A stretch of DNA of 64,000 nucleotides from Leptodontidium sp. MPI-SDFR-AT-0119 (lineage: Eukaryota; Ascomycota; Leotiomycetes; Helotiales; Leptodontidiaceae): assembly GCA_020726505.1 (NCBI GenBank), contig JAHLEZ010000006.1:62001-126000 (forward strand), in the 5' to 3' direction. This document shows positions 1 to 9,873 of the stretch, in pieces. The stretch's first letter is position 1. Each line of letters begins with the position of its first letter. Made by a program: the position numbers and the translations under genes. The notes below the pieces were generated by a model. It had not been told where the DNA came from. It saw only the letters and a list, made by a program, of their open reading frames with translations, and searched no databases.

Positions 1-1198
1 CACCCCAGCGCATTGATATTCATACACGCGCCCTTATGCTCGTTGTCCCACCTCTTCCAGTAAAAGCGGATGGGCTGACATTGGAGAAGACCGATTAAGA
101 CGAAGAGGACCGTGAAGAGCGCGTTGAAGATTATCGTCCCCCACACCCATTTGCGGAATGTGGGACCTGGGAAGAGGCGGAGGTAGAAGAAGAGGATGGA
201 CATTTTCACGGCCCCGATTTGTCCAAAGTAGAGGAGTTCCATAGCGAAGAAGACCTGGGGTTTTCTGTTAGAGATGGAGGGAGATTGGGAAGCGAAGTGG
301 GAGGATGTACGTGGATGAAGTCTGTTATTTGCCGGAAGCCGACTCGCCAGATGTCGAGGCCGAGACCGTTGTATGTTACTTTTGGGCTGTTAGAAGCGGT
401 GGTAGTTTTGGAAGGGGAGAAACTTACATCCTTGGACATTCATCACAGTTCCTGGGATGCCGATGAACTAGAACAGATCAATATTTGGTAGTTTATTTAA
501 CTGAAGGACTACTAACCATCAAGAAAATGATTGAATAGCTAACACAATGTTAAAGTCAGCAATTGTGCTAATGTTGAGGGACTAGAGCGCTAGAAACTTG
601 TCTGGGATCTGACATGAAGCGAGCTACACGATTCTAGCCGATCAACGAGAAGAGGGAAAGTAGGAACTACTTACTCATCATACCAGAACTCCTGCGCAGA
701 TTTCCATCTGGAGTAGAATCGCAAGAGCACTGCGACCCCTGAGCATACGCCAAAGACATTGTTTAAGGTGTTGTAAAAAGTCCTCCTGTCCCTCACTGGG
801 TCCTCGCATACTTCATGAGTGATATTTAGGGTTACTATTGGCTCTCCATTAGACGATGATCGTCTCACGGAATTGGAGATAATACCAAGCGATTGTTTGA
901 TAGTACATGACGATTGAACGCAAGTAGAGATGGCGGCATTTAAAGGGACGTTTGTACAGACACATGCGGTATCAGTTGGCGCACATGTCGAGTTTGCAAC
1001 CGAGGTCGTAAGACAGGTAAGCTGTCGGGTATCAGAATCAGTATTTACAACCGGCTATAGTAGGTATGAGTTGAGAACACCAACCGCGCATTGAGGTAGT
1101 TTCGTCAACAGAGCGAATGCTTCCGTCGAGTTCTTTACGGCCAGCGTAAATGGCAAGGCCGCAGCCAGGGAGAGGAGAGCGACGAACGCCTTCTTCAT
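1..1198 (-). CDS. CFEM-domain PTH11-like seven-helix receptor (3' end beyond left edge)
   Basis: Plasma-membrane receptor of the fungal PTH11 class, which senses surface or host cues. Exon 1 (1085-1198) gives a signal peptide starting MKKAFVALLS and the start of a CFEM domain (LPQC). Exon 2 (675-1021, intron removed by CGACAG acceptor) continues the CFEM domain with regularly spaced cysteines (LTC, STC, DTACVC, STC, SSC, EVC), then the first helix ending RFYSRWK and FWYD. Exon 3 (311-386) carries NGLGLDIWRVGF and exon 4 (1-254) carries FFAMELLYFGQIGAVKMS and LLQCQPIRFYWKRW, the conserved rhodopsin-like core of the family. Exons 2 and 3 join in phase as WYDD-PKVTYNGLG, but this leaves out helix 2, which relatives have there. 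A 40-nt piece at 428-467 reads FIGIPGTVMNVQG and may be a missed exon, though its phase does not fit. Either the gene has an unresolved exon here or it is damaged. Confidence 0.8.
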
Positions 1199-4100
1199 CT
1201 TCTCTTCAATCAGGCGCACTCATAGTTATGTGACGACCTTTATGAACAGCACAGAGTCGAGGATAGCGAGATAGAGACAGAGATCGCGAGAGAGAGAGAG
1301 AGCAAGGGTCACTTTCCCAAAAAGCAATATACGCAGGGGAGAGAAACGGTTTCTCGGAGAAGGGGTGGGGATCGTCTCGAACATATACAGGCCAAGAAAA
1401 GAGCCCATTTCTGGTCCCTACCTAGTCCTGTCTCTGGATAGAGTTTGGGAGGCGAGGACAGACGAACGTTCGACTTGTGATGCTCAAACCGTTTCTGGTA
1501 TCATCGCCGACGTCTCTGCATGTCTGCCCAGGAACACGGGAAAACCTTCAGCTGCCTTCCCCCTTCCTCGCATTTCCCCCGTTCTTCGCATGAAACCATA
1601 TCAATGACACGGGGCGCTGGTTGGTGCATTTCTCGGAGCGAGAGTGCACTGTCCATCGTGAGGGGATCCGGAAGAGAGAAAGCGTGCACGCACTGTTCAC
1701 TTCTCGAACCCCAATGCAGGCAGAGTCCTGAATCGTGAAACGAACTCTTGGGAGTGGTGATTTGCTGGAGAAACCCTGCGCTGGCGGATTACTTCTCCGT
1801 GTGGTGCACGGAGTGTTTTTGTGGGGGATGAGCCGAGGAACCATCAGGGAAAACCCCTGGTGGTGATTGGTAGCCAGGACATCAATCAATGGTTCCTTCG
1901 TTTGGGCCTCGCTTAGGCACAGAAGTCCCCGAGAATAATCGATAGTAAGTGGGAAGTGGGGAGGAGAGGAGACTTGAGCGTTCATGAGAGACGAAATACT
2001 TCGTATGCAGGAGCTTTGATCCCTTTGTTGAGAAGAGTCTTCTCTGCTAGGTATCTTAGAACAAGAGGGAAGAGGAAAGAGATCGTCAACTTGAATCGTT
2101 GGAGTCCTCCGCAAACAACTGCCGATTGTTGACTTATGCAGTGAGTGAACTTGTGGCAACGCGTGCAACGCCTCCCCTATCGGCAAATGCCATAGAGGCG
2201 TCCACCATACAATCAACCTAACGTAAAGCAAACAAACCTCCCTGACCTGCATAATTAAGGGTGTGGTGAAGGGTGTGGTGCTCAAAAGGCAAAAGGCAAA
2301 AGTAAAAAGTCAATAGTCTACCTATTCAACTCCTCTTTTCTTAGTTCCGGGAAATGGGCAACCTTTTCACCTTCTTTCCTTTAAACTTCCACGGGTTTTG
2401 CAGGCGATGGCGTAGTCCAAACACTCCTGAATCACGTAACAACGCCAGATGTGAACTCTATTCTGCCCTCCACGCGACGCTGTTCCGGAATATTCTACTG
2501 TGCTGGGCGGGCAGATGTTTCGTTTGAGGGCGTTTGAGGACAGGTAGGTTTGATGTGGTGTGATGTGATGCAGCCTTGTGTTGTGCATGATGCGTGAAGA
2601 AGTGTCCAGGTACGATATGGAAAGGGGGGAGAAGAGCCGACGATAATCCGATTTTGCGATTGGACACGTGATGAGACACTTTAGATGGTGCAGGTACAGG
2701 GGGAGTGAAGGTGTTGTTCTTTTATGCTCTCAGCCATTGAAACAAGTTTCTGTGTTTCTTAAGTTGGAACTTGGAAGAAACTCTGTTACCCCAAACCCCG
2801 ATGCGATACTCGAAGTGAGATCTCACGTGACTCAAAAGCTTCCAAAGCCAGGACTTGCAAGGAAAGATCAGAGATAGGATCGCATCCAACTGAAGTGAAG
2901 CCCAACCTACAGTATTCTATTGTCGATATGGAGAGATGTCACAGCGATTGGTTGAAGTCGGTAGGAAAGCACAAACACAGAAGATATGAGACGGATAATC
3001 GCCCGCAATTTCGGGCCATGAATTTCCGTAGCTTCATACTCAAACCGAGTAATACTCGTCGTGCCGTCCCGTCTCAACTCCATCCATCCATCCATCCACG
3101 CGGAATGCAAGAAGGGGTAAGTAGCAGTGGGGATATAAGAATCCCCGCGTAAGAATCCCGCTCTGGGTACTTTGTACTGAGTAGGGCATGGCGGGATCCT
3201 CGCCGCATTCCATACGACTGTAGTCAGATACCGTATTGAGCTTCAGTCAGGATCGAAGAGGTCGTACAAGTAGATGAAAATTGGAAGAGCTGCAGCAATC
3301 TTACCATGCCCGTCGTCGCTTTCGTTCGCATCATGACCCTTCTACTCTCATCTCATCTCATCTCGTTTATGCATGTGGATACTACCCCACCATATCACAG
3401 CATGACCCCTACACGACCTGTGACGAGCTTGAGGTATATCTATCCATCTATCAAAAGGAGAAAAGAGCAAGGCCGAAGCATCATGTTAATATAAGCGTCA
3501 AGGTTCAGTACACCCAGGTCGAAATTCAGCCATTGCTGTACCCCAGGGCAGCACCCCACCAGAAAGGATCCATGTTCCCATGTGGTGGTGGAACCTCGGC
3601 GAGATTAGGAATCTGCATCTGCATCTGCAGAAAGCGGCACCGATGGCGGGGTCAAGTTGGGTTGGGCTGGGATGGGTTGGCGAGAATAGAAATAGACATC
3701 GAGGGAAATACAATATTGAATGCTGGATGACTGATCATGGCTGACTTTGCATGCTGACAGGATGGCCAGTAATGGGAACGAGAATGAGGATGAGAATGAA
3801 GGATCGCGGAACGAGGAATGTCACCCACCCACCCTCCATCTCAGCATCGGACATCTCCAATCTAGATGACACTCTGCGGTCCTGTAATCATAAGCCAGTA
3901 ATCAGCTGCGTAGTTAGGGCTGGCTGATGCATCGTCAGCTGCATCCATCCGTATACCTGAGGCGGCATAACAATAAAACACAACAAACAAACAACACTCA
4001 CCGCGACCACATGGCCGTGTCGAGGGTCCTGGTCCAGAGGGTTGGTCAAAAGATCGAGGTGTAGCGTTGCGGCCGTACAGTAGATGTTCCAGGCGCGATA

Positions 4101-5426
4101 CTCGCTCTCTTGCACCACCTCACCACCACATGGGCAATAATCGAGGGCAGGACGTGGGAACGTGGAATGGCGATTCGTGTCCAGACGCAACGGCCAGTCA
4201 CACGATTCACTCACTACCTCGATCATCAAACGAATCATCAAGCACAAGCCAACATGCCACCATCCGACGACATCCCACGAACGAACTTAAGCCTGGCGAG
4301 CGAGCTTCCCCTTTCGCAATGCCGGGATACCATACCGCTCTCCTGGAATGCTAGAAAAGGGAGGTGAGAATGAATCGAATTGAAGCGCGGATGCCGAGCT
4401 TCAACCACACCGCACCGTACATCTTTCCGTAGGGGTTGAGTTGAGTTGAGTTGAGGAGAGTTTAGTTTAGTATCCCGGCACTCACCGATTACCGGCCAGT
4501 GCAAGAAAGTGATACTGTAGAGACATGCCTCGACGGACATGCTTGACTCAGCCCGTTCGGAGAGATGATCGCGATGCGATACTGTTACAGTGCAGTAAGG
4601 GACAAATCTGCAGTGTGATCGTCGTGCTGAAAAGGCCGTCTCAGGCTGTTCTGCTATTCGTTCGCTGAACGCATCCCTCGTAATCCATCCATTCATCCAT
4701 CCACCCGTCAATTCCGCCGTAAGGCTGCCATTCCGTGTCACTTTGACTTCGGCTGCAGGGAAAGAATCGGGATGGAATGCGATGGGGCGTATCGAGCGGG
4801 AAGCTGGAACGCAGTTACGATTTGCGATTTGCGCAAACGAAAGAGGCGGTGGAGTGGAATGGGGAATTGCGGTCATGACATGAGAACATGACAGGGTTGG
4901 GCTTGGAAGGCATGAACATGACATGACCCTCCTTGACTCAACTCAACTACTTGGAAAGAAGATATAAGATGTCATGCTCGCCCTCGCTCTCGCACTTGGA
5001 TTTATTAATTCATTAGTTTTCTTACGCCCGAGAAAGAAAGAACTTCAGCAAGAAAGCAAAGCAAAGCAACAAAGCAACGTACAAAAGTGGAAGACCAACA
5101 ATCCAATCCACTCCCAAGCTGATATCCCATCGTGTCCTATCGTGTCCCCAACGCACGCCGAGCCCAACAACACACACACCAACACGACACGTCCACAGCC
5201 CGGCCCGACCAGCAGCCCAGCCAGCCCAGCCCAGCCCGACAGCCTTCTCAGCTGCCTTCACCGGTTACCTAGTTAAGGTATCCATCCATCCAACATACAA
5301 AACAAACCACTCAACCCACATTTGATCTCCTCCTTTTATCCTCTACAACAATTTTCCATCGTGGAATCTACCTCTACACCAAAATCGCCAAACTCAACAA
5401 ACAACGCACCATCAAATCACACAACC
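1199..5426. other. long intergenic region, no supported gene
   Basis: About 4.2 kb without a recognisable domain on either strand. Open frames exist, including a 245-codon one at 1548-2285 on the minus strand, but none shows a family motif, a splice pattern or a convincing start. The stretch contains simple repeats: a (GA)n run at about 1288-1302, and CATC/ATCC runs near 3080-3100, 4682-4702 and 5280-5292. The last 300 bases are A/C-rich and probably form the promoter and 5' leader of the gene starting at 5427. Confidence 0.6.
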
Positions 5427-5823
5427 ATGCCTTCCAAATCATCCACCTCGACATCAAGTCGTCTCCAAGCCGAGAAGCAGAAATACTACCTCATCACCTC
5501 CTCCGACCACAACACCAAAACAACCGATCTCCAAGCCCAAGAACTCTGGCAGGAGCCCTACACCATCGACGACGCGGATTTGATGTTCGATGGGAAACCG
5601 CTCAATATGCTCTACGAGGAGAACAGGTGGCAGGCTGAGCATCACGTGGTGTATAGTGACCAGACTGTGAGTTTCTCCCCCTTTTAAGCCTTCCGCTTAT
5701 TTGTTTTCTTTCTCTCTTTTTTTTAAAATTTGAAAAGGATACATTTATTGAATTGGGTTGGATTGAATTAAAAGCTAATAATCATCACAGTCCCGAGGCC
5801 GCAGTCGCCAGAGCAAAAAGTGA
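5427..5823 (+). CDS. small spliced protein of unknown function, 90 aa
   Basis: I do not recognise this protein. Exon 1 is 5427-5666 (80 codons from ATG in the context ACCATGC). The intron is 5667-5790, with a GTGAGT donor, a pyrimidine-rich body, a GCTAATA branch-like site and a CACAG acceptor. Exon 2 is 5791-5823 and ends in a short basic tail, SRGRSRQSKK, then TGA. The open frame of exon 1 runs on for a few codons after the donor, so an unspliced reading gives a different tail. The N-terminus is Ser/Thr-rich, the middle is acidic and polar (IDDADLMFDGKPLNMLYEE), and there is no signal peptide or membrane helix, so a soluble, perhaps nuclear, protein is likely. Support comes from codon-rich composition and a clean splice model, not from homology. 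Confidence 0.6.
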
Positions 5824-7181
5824 AGACATCACTTTCTCTTCATTCAGAAGTAGAAGCAGAAGCCTGCCTGACTCGTTCAGTTGAATGCAGTGCAGTGCAG
5901 TGGCGATATCTCACTCACATCGATTGCGTGTGATGATTAAACAAACGTAAACGGATCGCGGGACCCAAGCGGAGATACATCCGCGTCACGACTCATTCGC
6001 TTCGCCAAATCCACCAAACAAGTTTTTTTCTCACACTTTTCTCGGCTACTTAAACCTTCTATGACAATGACGCATTGCATCGATTGAATTCGATTCCGCG
6101 GAGGAAGGGGAAATGCAACCGATCAGCGATGGCGAAAGTTTTTTTTCTCGGTGGTCGAGTTAATAGCTGTTTGTGGAGTCAAGACGTCACTGGGTTTGAC
6201 GAAAGTTCCAAGTTGCCAAAGCCAAGAATTCTGGCGGGTCCGGTTTTTGGCGGGTGTTCGGAGGGGGAGAGGCTTGGCGGGAAGGGAGATGAGATCAGAT
6301 CGGTCTTTGGGGTGTTGGCATTTGGCATTGGGATTACTCGGAGTTATGGATTGAGTTACGGGTTATGACGTTATGATACCGGAGACGCAGAGAGACAGAC
6401 TTGATTTTGATGAGAAGATATGGGTGGGTGTAGGATACTTGTGGCGTTTTTGGGATGGACAGCACGAGAGATGTGCCTGGCCCTTTTTATATCCTTTTGA
6501 ATTTTATTGTTAGCTTTTTACATTCAGCGTATTAGCAAGCAAGTCGGATACCCTGAATTATCTATATATACAGACTTTTGATCACACCACCATATCCATA
6601 TCTCGTGATCTAAATTTGTTTTCCTATCCATGTCAACCCAAAAGTTAGGTAGGTAAAGCAGCATCACCACTCTGCTAGCTAGCACTGAAGCCGATTTCAC
6701 TCCTCAGAAAAACACATACCATCATATAGACCAAACCCCCCACCCCCGAGCTAGCGATTTACAAACTAATCTTTGGAAAAAGAGTACTCTTGCCATTTCC
6801 AACCTCAGACCCCTTTCACATGCCAATGTTCCCCTCCCTTACCCTGCCTTATCTAGGTTGGTACCGTACCTCTCTACCTTCGGTGAGATCTCACATGATC
6901 TACGCCTCCATCAGCACCCACCCCACTCTTCCATCCCACGACCCCACACCCCCTTCTCTCGATCTTGATCGCCAGGATCCACACCGCATGGAAACACCAC
7001 AAGTATGACGGCGCAGCTCGCGGCTCGCGGCTCACACGGGTATCTGACAATCCCATCCCACCATATCCCACCACATCCCACCCCACCCCACTACTTATAT
7101 CGAGATATAATAAAGTAAGGTGAGGGCCAGGGTGGGAGTGAGAGTGGGATCTTGCTATACTCTTACTCCCATACTCGACTA
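5824..7181. other. intergenic region without supported gene
   Basis: No recognisable coding sequence. A 97-codon plus-strand frame at 6075-6368 lacks any motif. The right part (6720-7110) is rich in C/T runs (CCCCACCCC, CATATCCCACCACATCCCACC) typical of fungal promoters or low-complexity spacer. I could not identify terminal inverted repeats here for the transposase remnant that follows. Confidence 0.5.
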
Positions 7182-8504
7182 CTAGAGGTATTGCGTCGTT
7201 ACAAAGTCTCCGATTGCCTTAGCCTGAAATTCCAACTCTTGTATATAATATGGCGTCTCTGGGACCTAATGCGCTTGTTCGGTCGCGAGAGGAGGAGGAG
7301 GGGTAGGCGTCCGTAATTAAGTATTAAGCTTCGAGAGGACACGTTCAGGGTTGCAAGGGACTAATCCAGTAGCTGCGAACCCGCTACGGATCGTATTTGA
7401 AGTCAAAGCTTCCGTACGAGCTATAAAATAAGCTGGAAGAAAATCAGACTTATCAATATGATTGACTCCGACCCGCATTAAGTCTTCAATTTGTTATCCG
7501 TACGACTGTTTTAGGACCGCAAAACAGCTCATATCAAGAGGTTGAAGTAAATGCGAGGAATGCGGAGGCATACAGAGAGTAATAATATTACGGTTCTTGC
7601 AAAATAAGTCAAATTCGGCCGTAATATGACTTCTATGTCCGTCAAGAATAAGAAGTCGATATACTCCTTTCCTACGATCCTTTGTATGTTTTTCGAAGAC
7701 GTCTGTAAGCCAGATAAGGCCTAGTTGGTCTGTAGTCCAGCCGTTATCACTAACTGCAATTTCCCAATTAGACGATAAAGCGTCTGTATATCAGGTAGAG
7801 ATATGGAGTTTGCCTTTGAGTATAATCATCGGAGGAAGCGACCAACCGTCCGTATTAATATACTCAATAGCCGTAGTCCATTCGCGGTTCCCAGGTTGGA
7901 ATGTTACGGGCCGTGACGTACGATCAGAGGCCGTAATGACTTTTGCGGTCGAAATCACACCCATTTGAAAGCCCGTCTCATCAAAGTTATAGATATCTAC
8001 GTCCTGGATTCTATATTTTACGGCTGTATTTCGTACGAATCGGAACCAGTCTCGAATAACAGTCAGGTCTTCGCATAAGGCACGTTTATAATCGTTATTC
8101 CAGTTGTATCGAGTCCGTAAAGCATCGTGACGTCGTACGAAGTTGTATGGCCATTGAACACCAACTTGACACGTAGAAGACGCGTCCGTACCGGTTCGTT
8201 TTTGAAAGAGTAAGTTCGCCATATCTCGAATTGAAGTTGTACGGACCGGTAAGCCTCGTTCGTCCATTGATAATATCCAATCGACAAGCGTTAACTCTTC
8301 CGTATTTGTCAGTTTGAGGTTTGCGGACGGCATTTCTTGCCTTGAGACGCGACCTTGGAGTCGAGCCCGTAAAGTTGTATGAGAGACCTCGTACGTAGTT
8401 GCGGCCTCGGGGATACTTGTGGAATGGCCCGATTTGTACGAATCAATCGCAAGGGCTATTCGGCCTTCTTTAGAAAGTAATTGGGCACTAGTTGGTTGAG
8501 ACAT
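7182..8504 (-). mobile_element. dead pogo/Fot1-like (Tc1-mariner superfamily) DDE transposase
   Basis: Transposase of a cut-and-paste DNA transposon. From ATG at 8504 the frame shows a psq-type helix-turn-helix (KEGRIALAIDSYKSG, residues 12-26), a CENP-B-like region (LTLVDWILSMDERGLP), the first catalytic Asp in IYNFDETGFQMG (about D175), then LLILDGHRSHIT and LLQPLDMSCF with the second and third acidic residues. So all three DDE positions are still visible. The frame has stops at 7791-7793 (TGA, where relatives have Trp), 7494-7496 (TAA), 7317-7319 (TAA) and 7266-7268 (TAG), yet homology continues in the same frame across each one up to a terminal stop at about 7182. No frameshift was seen. 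A 24-codon 5' extension (to 8576) is open but not conserved-looking. The copy cannot make transposase. Element ends and TA target duplications were not located. Confidence 0.88.
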
Positions 8505-9029
8505 GACCGGTTGAAGTGGGTAAAAATGGTGTGCGAGGATTGCGATAGGGTGGGCATAAATGCTCGAGGGAGCCAAATTCTGCTACCCTCCATCTCTAAT
8601 TAATTCATCTAAAGCCTTAATCTAGCAGTCTCGACCTGTCTGAGTCTTCGAGTATCTTCCAAATCACACATAACAAGAGTGCGCGACCTACTTCTGTCCC
8701 TCTCATCAGACATACGTCAAGAACCAACTTCCACAACTACATTCTCCATCCACGCTCCCAAGATGGGCCCCTCCGATAAGCGTCTTCTTACACAGATCAG
8801 TGTGCTCGCTTTGGCAGGGGCAAAATCGCCAAATAAAGTTACAGAACATGCTGTCTTGTTCGACTCACTCGGCTCAACCCCCAAGACTGATGCTTCGACC
8901 AAGAAGACAGTTGGCTCTCGAGAAGGTGCTTCAGAATCCTCGACCGGGACTGAAAAGGCATCATCGAGGACTATCAGATCTGCAATAAGTGGCCCCCTCC
9001 AGCTTCAGCGTGGGAATCTCCATGGGAGA
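8505..9029. other. spacer between transposase remnant and kinase-like remnant
   Basis: Contains a Ser/Thr-rich plus-strand open frame (8679-9116) without a recognisable domain. Its downstream part lies directly before the kinase-like fragment, so it may be the decayed 5' region of that gene. Confidence 0.35.
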
Positions 9030-9437
9030 AGTATGAGTAGATCTATGACGTTGAATTCGGTAGTCCGGTGGAAGTGGCTATTCGAATGGCCCCTCTTGTT
9101 GAGCTCGTTCACATGAGAGAATTTGCAACTCAGGCGGCCGCAAGACATTGCACGTGTATCGACAGCTTCAGCACCAGAATATTATTACCGCCCTCGAAGC
9201 TTTCACAACTGATAATGGCCTCTATATTGTTTTTAAGTACATGCCCCTCTCCCTCGAGCGGATCGTAAGGTCACCAGCTTACCTGGATGGCCGACAACTT
9301 GCGGCTATCCTCGGCCAGGTAAGCTTCTGAAATTGATTCATGAACATGTACTAACGAGAGCAGATCGTAACCGGTGTGGCCTACCTCGTAGCAAAAGGGT
9401 TCGAACATGGGTCCTTCACCTGCCTCACTTGGGCCTG
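9030..9437 (+). pseudogene. kinase-like pseudogene fragment (N-lobe and start of C-lobe)
   Basis: The segment resembles the N-lobe of a eukaryotic protein-kinase fold. VEVAIRMAPL could be the beta-3 strand, followed by a helix-C-like REFATQAAAR. After a frame change near 9143-9150 comes LQHQNIITALEAFTTDNGLYIVFKYMPLSLERIV, matching the beta-4/beta-5/hinge pattern. A well-formed intron (GTAAGC donor near 9319, ACTAACG branch, AGCAG acceptor near 9363) leads to IVTGVAYLVAKGFEHGSFTC, corresponding to the helix E and pre-catalytic-loop region, then a stop. A stop codon also lies just upstream of the fragment. With a frameshift, upstream stop and truncation before the DFG region, it cannot encode an active kinase. 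Relatives seem to be diverged kinase-like proteins of fungi rather than a canonical kinase; that is inference. Confidence 0.6.
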
Positions 9438-9594
9438 ATCTCTGCAAATCGCCGTCTCTGAAGTCGGGAGATTCTCACTCGCAATCCCTGGGCGGCTGTT
9501 GCGCGCGCCAATCATCGTCTTGGACATAATAGTCTTGGGGCCGAGTCAAAATGTTCCCACTTCATCTTATTGCCGGTCTTGCTTTGGGCAGTGT

Positions 9595-9724
9595 AGGCAA
9601 TAGACCGACGTAAATAGACCGTCAGTCGGTCGGTCTGAGTCATGGCAGACCGACCGATCTATCATTTCCATGAGATAGACTGACCAGACGGAGGTGTCCG
9701 GTCTGGTCGGTCGGTCCATTGCCT
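9595..9724. repeat. 130-bp palindromic element rich in GGTCGGTC/GACCGACC
   Basis: The ends are inverted repeats: AGGCAATAGACCGAC at the left and its near-complement GTCGGTCCATTGCCT at the right (14 of 16 positions pair). Inside is a second hairpin, GGTCGGTCTG / CAGACCGACC, with an 8-base loop, and further GACC/GGTC pairs. The whole stretch could fold into a cruciform or RNA hairpin. Size and ends would suit a miniature inverted-repeat element, but I see no clear target-site duplication. Confidence 0.7.
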
Positions 9725-9873
9725 TCATGAGCATTGCTCGTACGCTGGGGCAACTGCTGTGACCTACCCAATGCCCTGCCTGCCCAGGAACGCTCTAAAT
9801 ATTTTCAATTGGTTCCAGATTAGGAGATAAAAGAGATTGCATCTGCTTTGAAATAAAAGATAGTATTGCAGTT

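Noticed and set aside
1548..2285. 245-codon open frame on the minus strand
   Set aside because: Long, but no motif, no splice context, biased to Ser/Pro/Arg as expected of a chance frame, and overlapped by other frames.
3070..3105. ATCC-type tandem repeats (also near 4690, 5285, 50325) as possible CRISPR or telomeric repeats
   Set aside because: Uniform tetranucleotide microsatellites without spacers; ordinary in fungal intergenic DNA.
6075..6368. 97-codon open frame on the plus strand
   Set aside because: No domain, signal or conserved-looking pattern.
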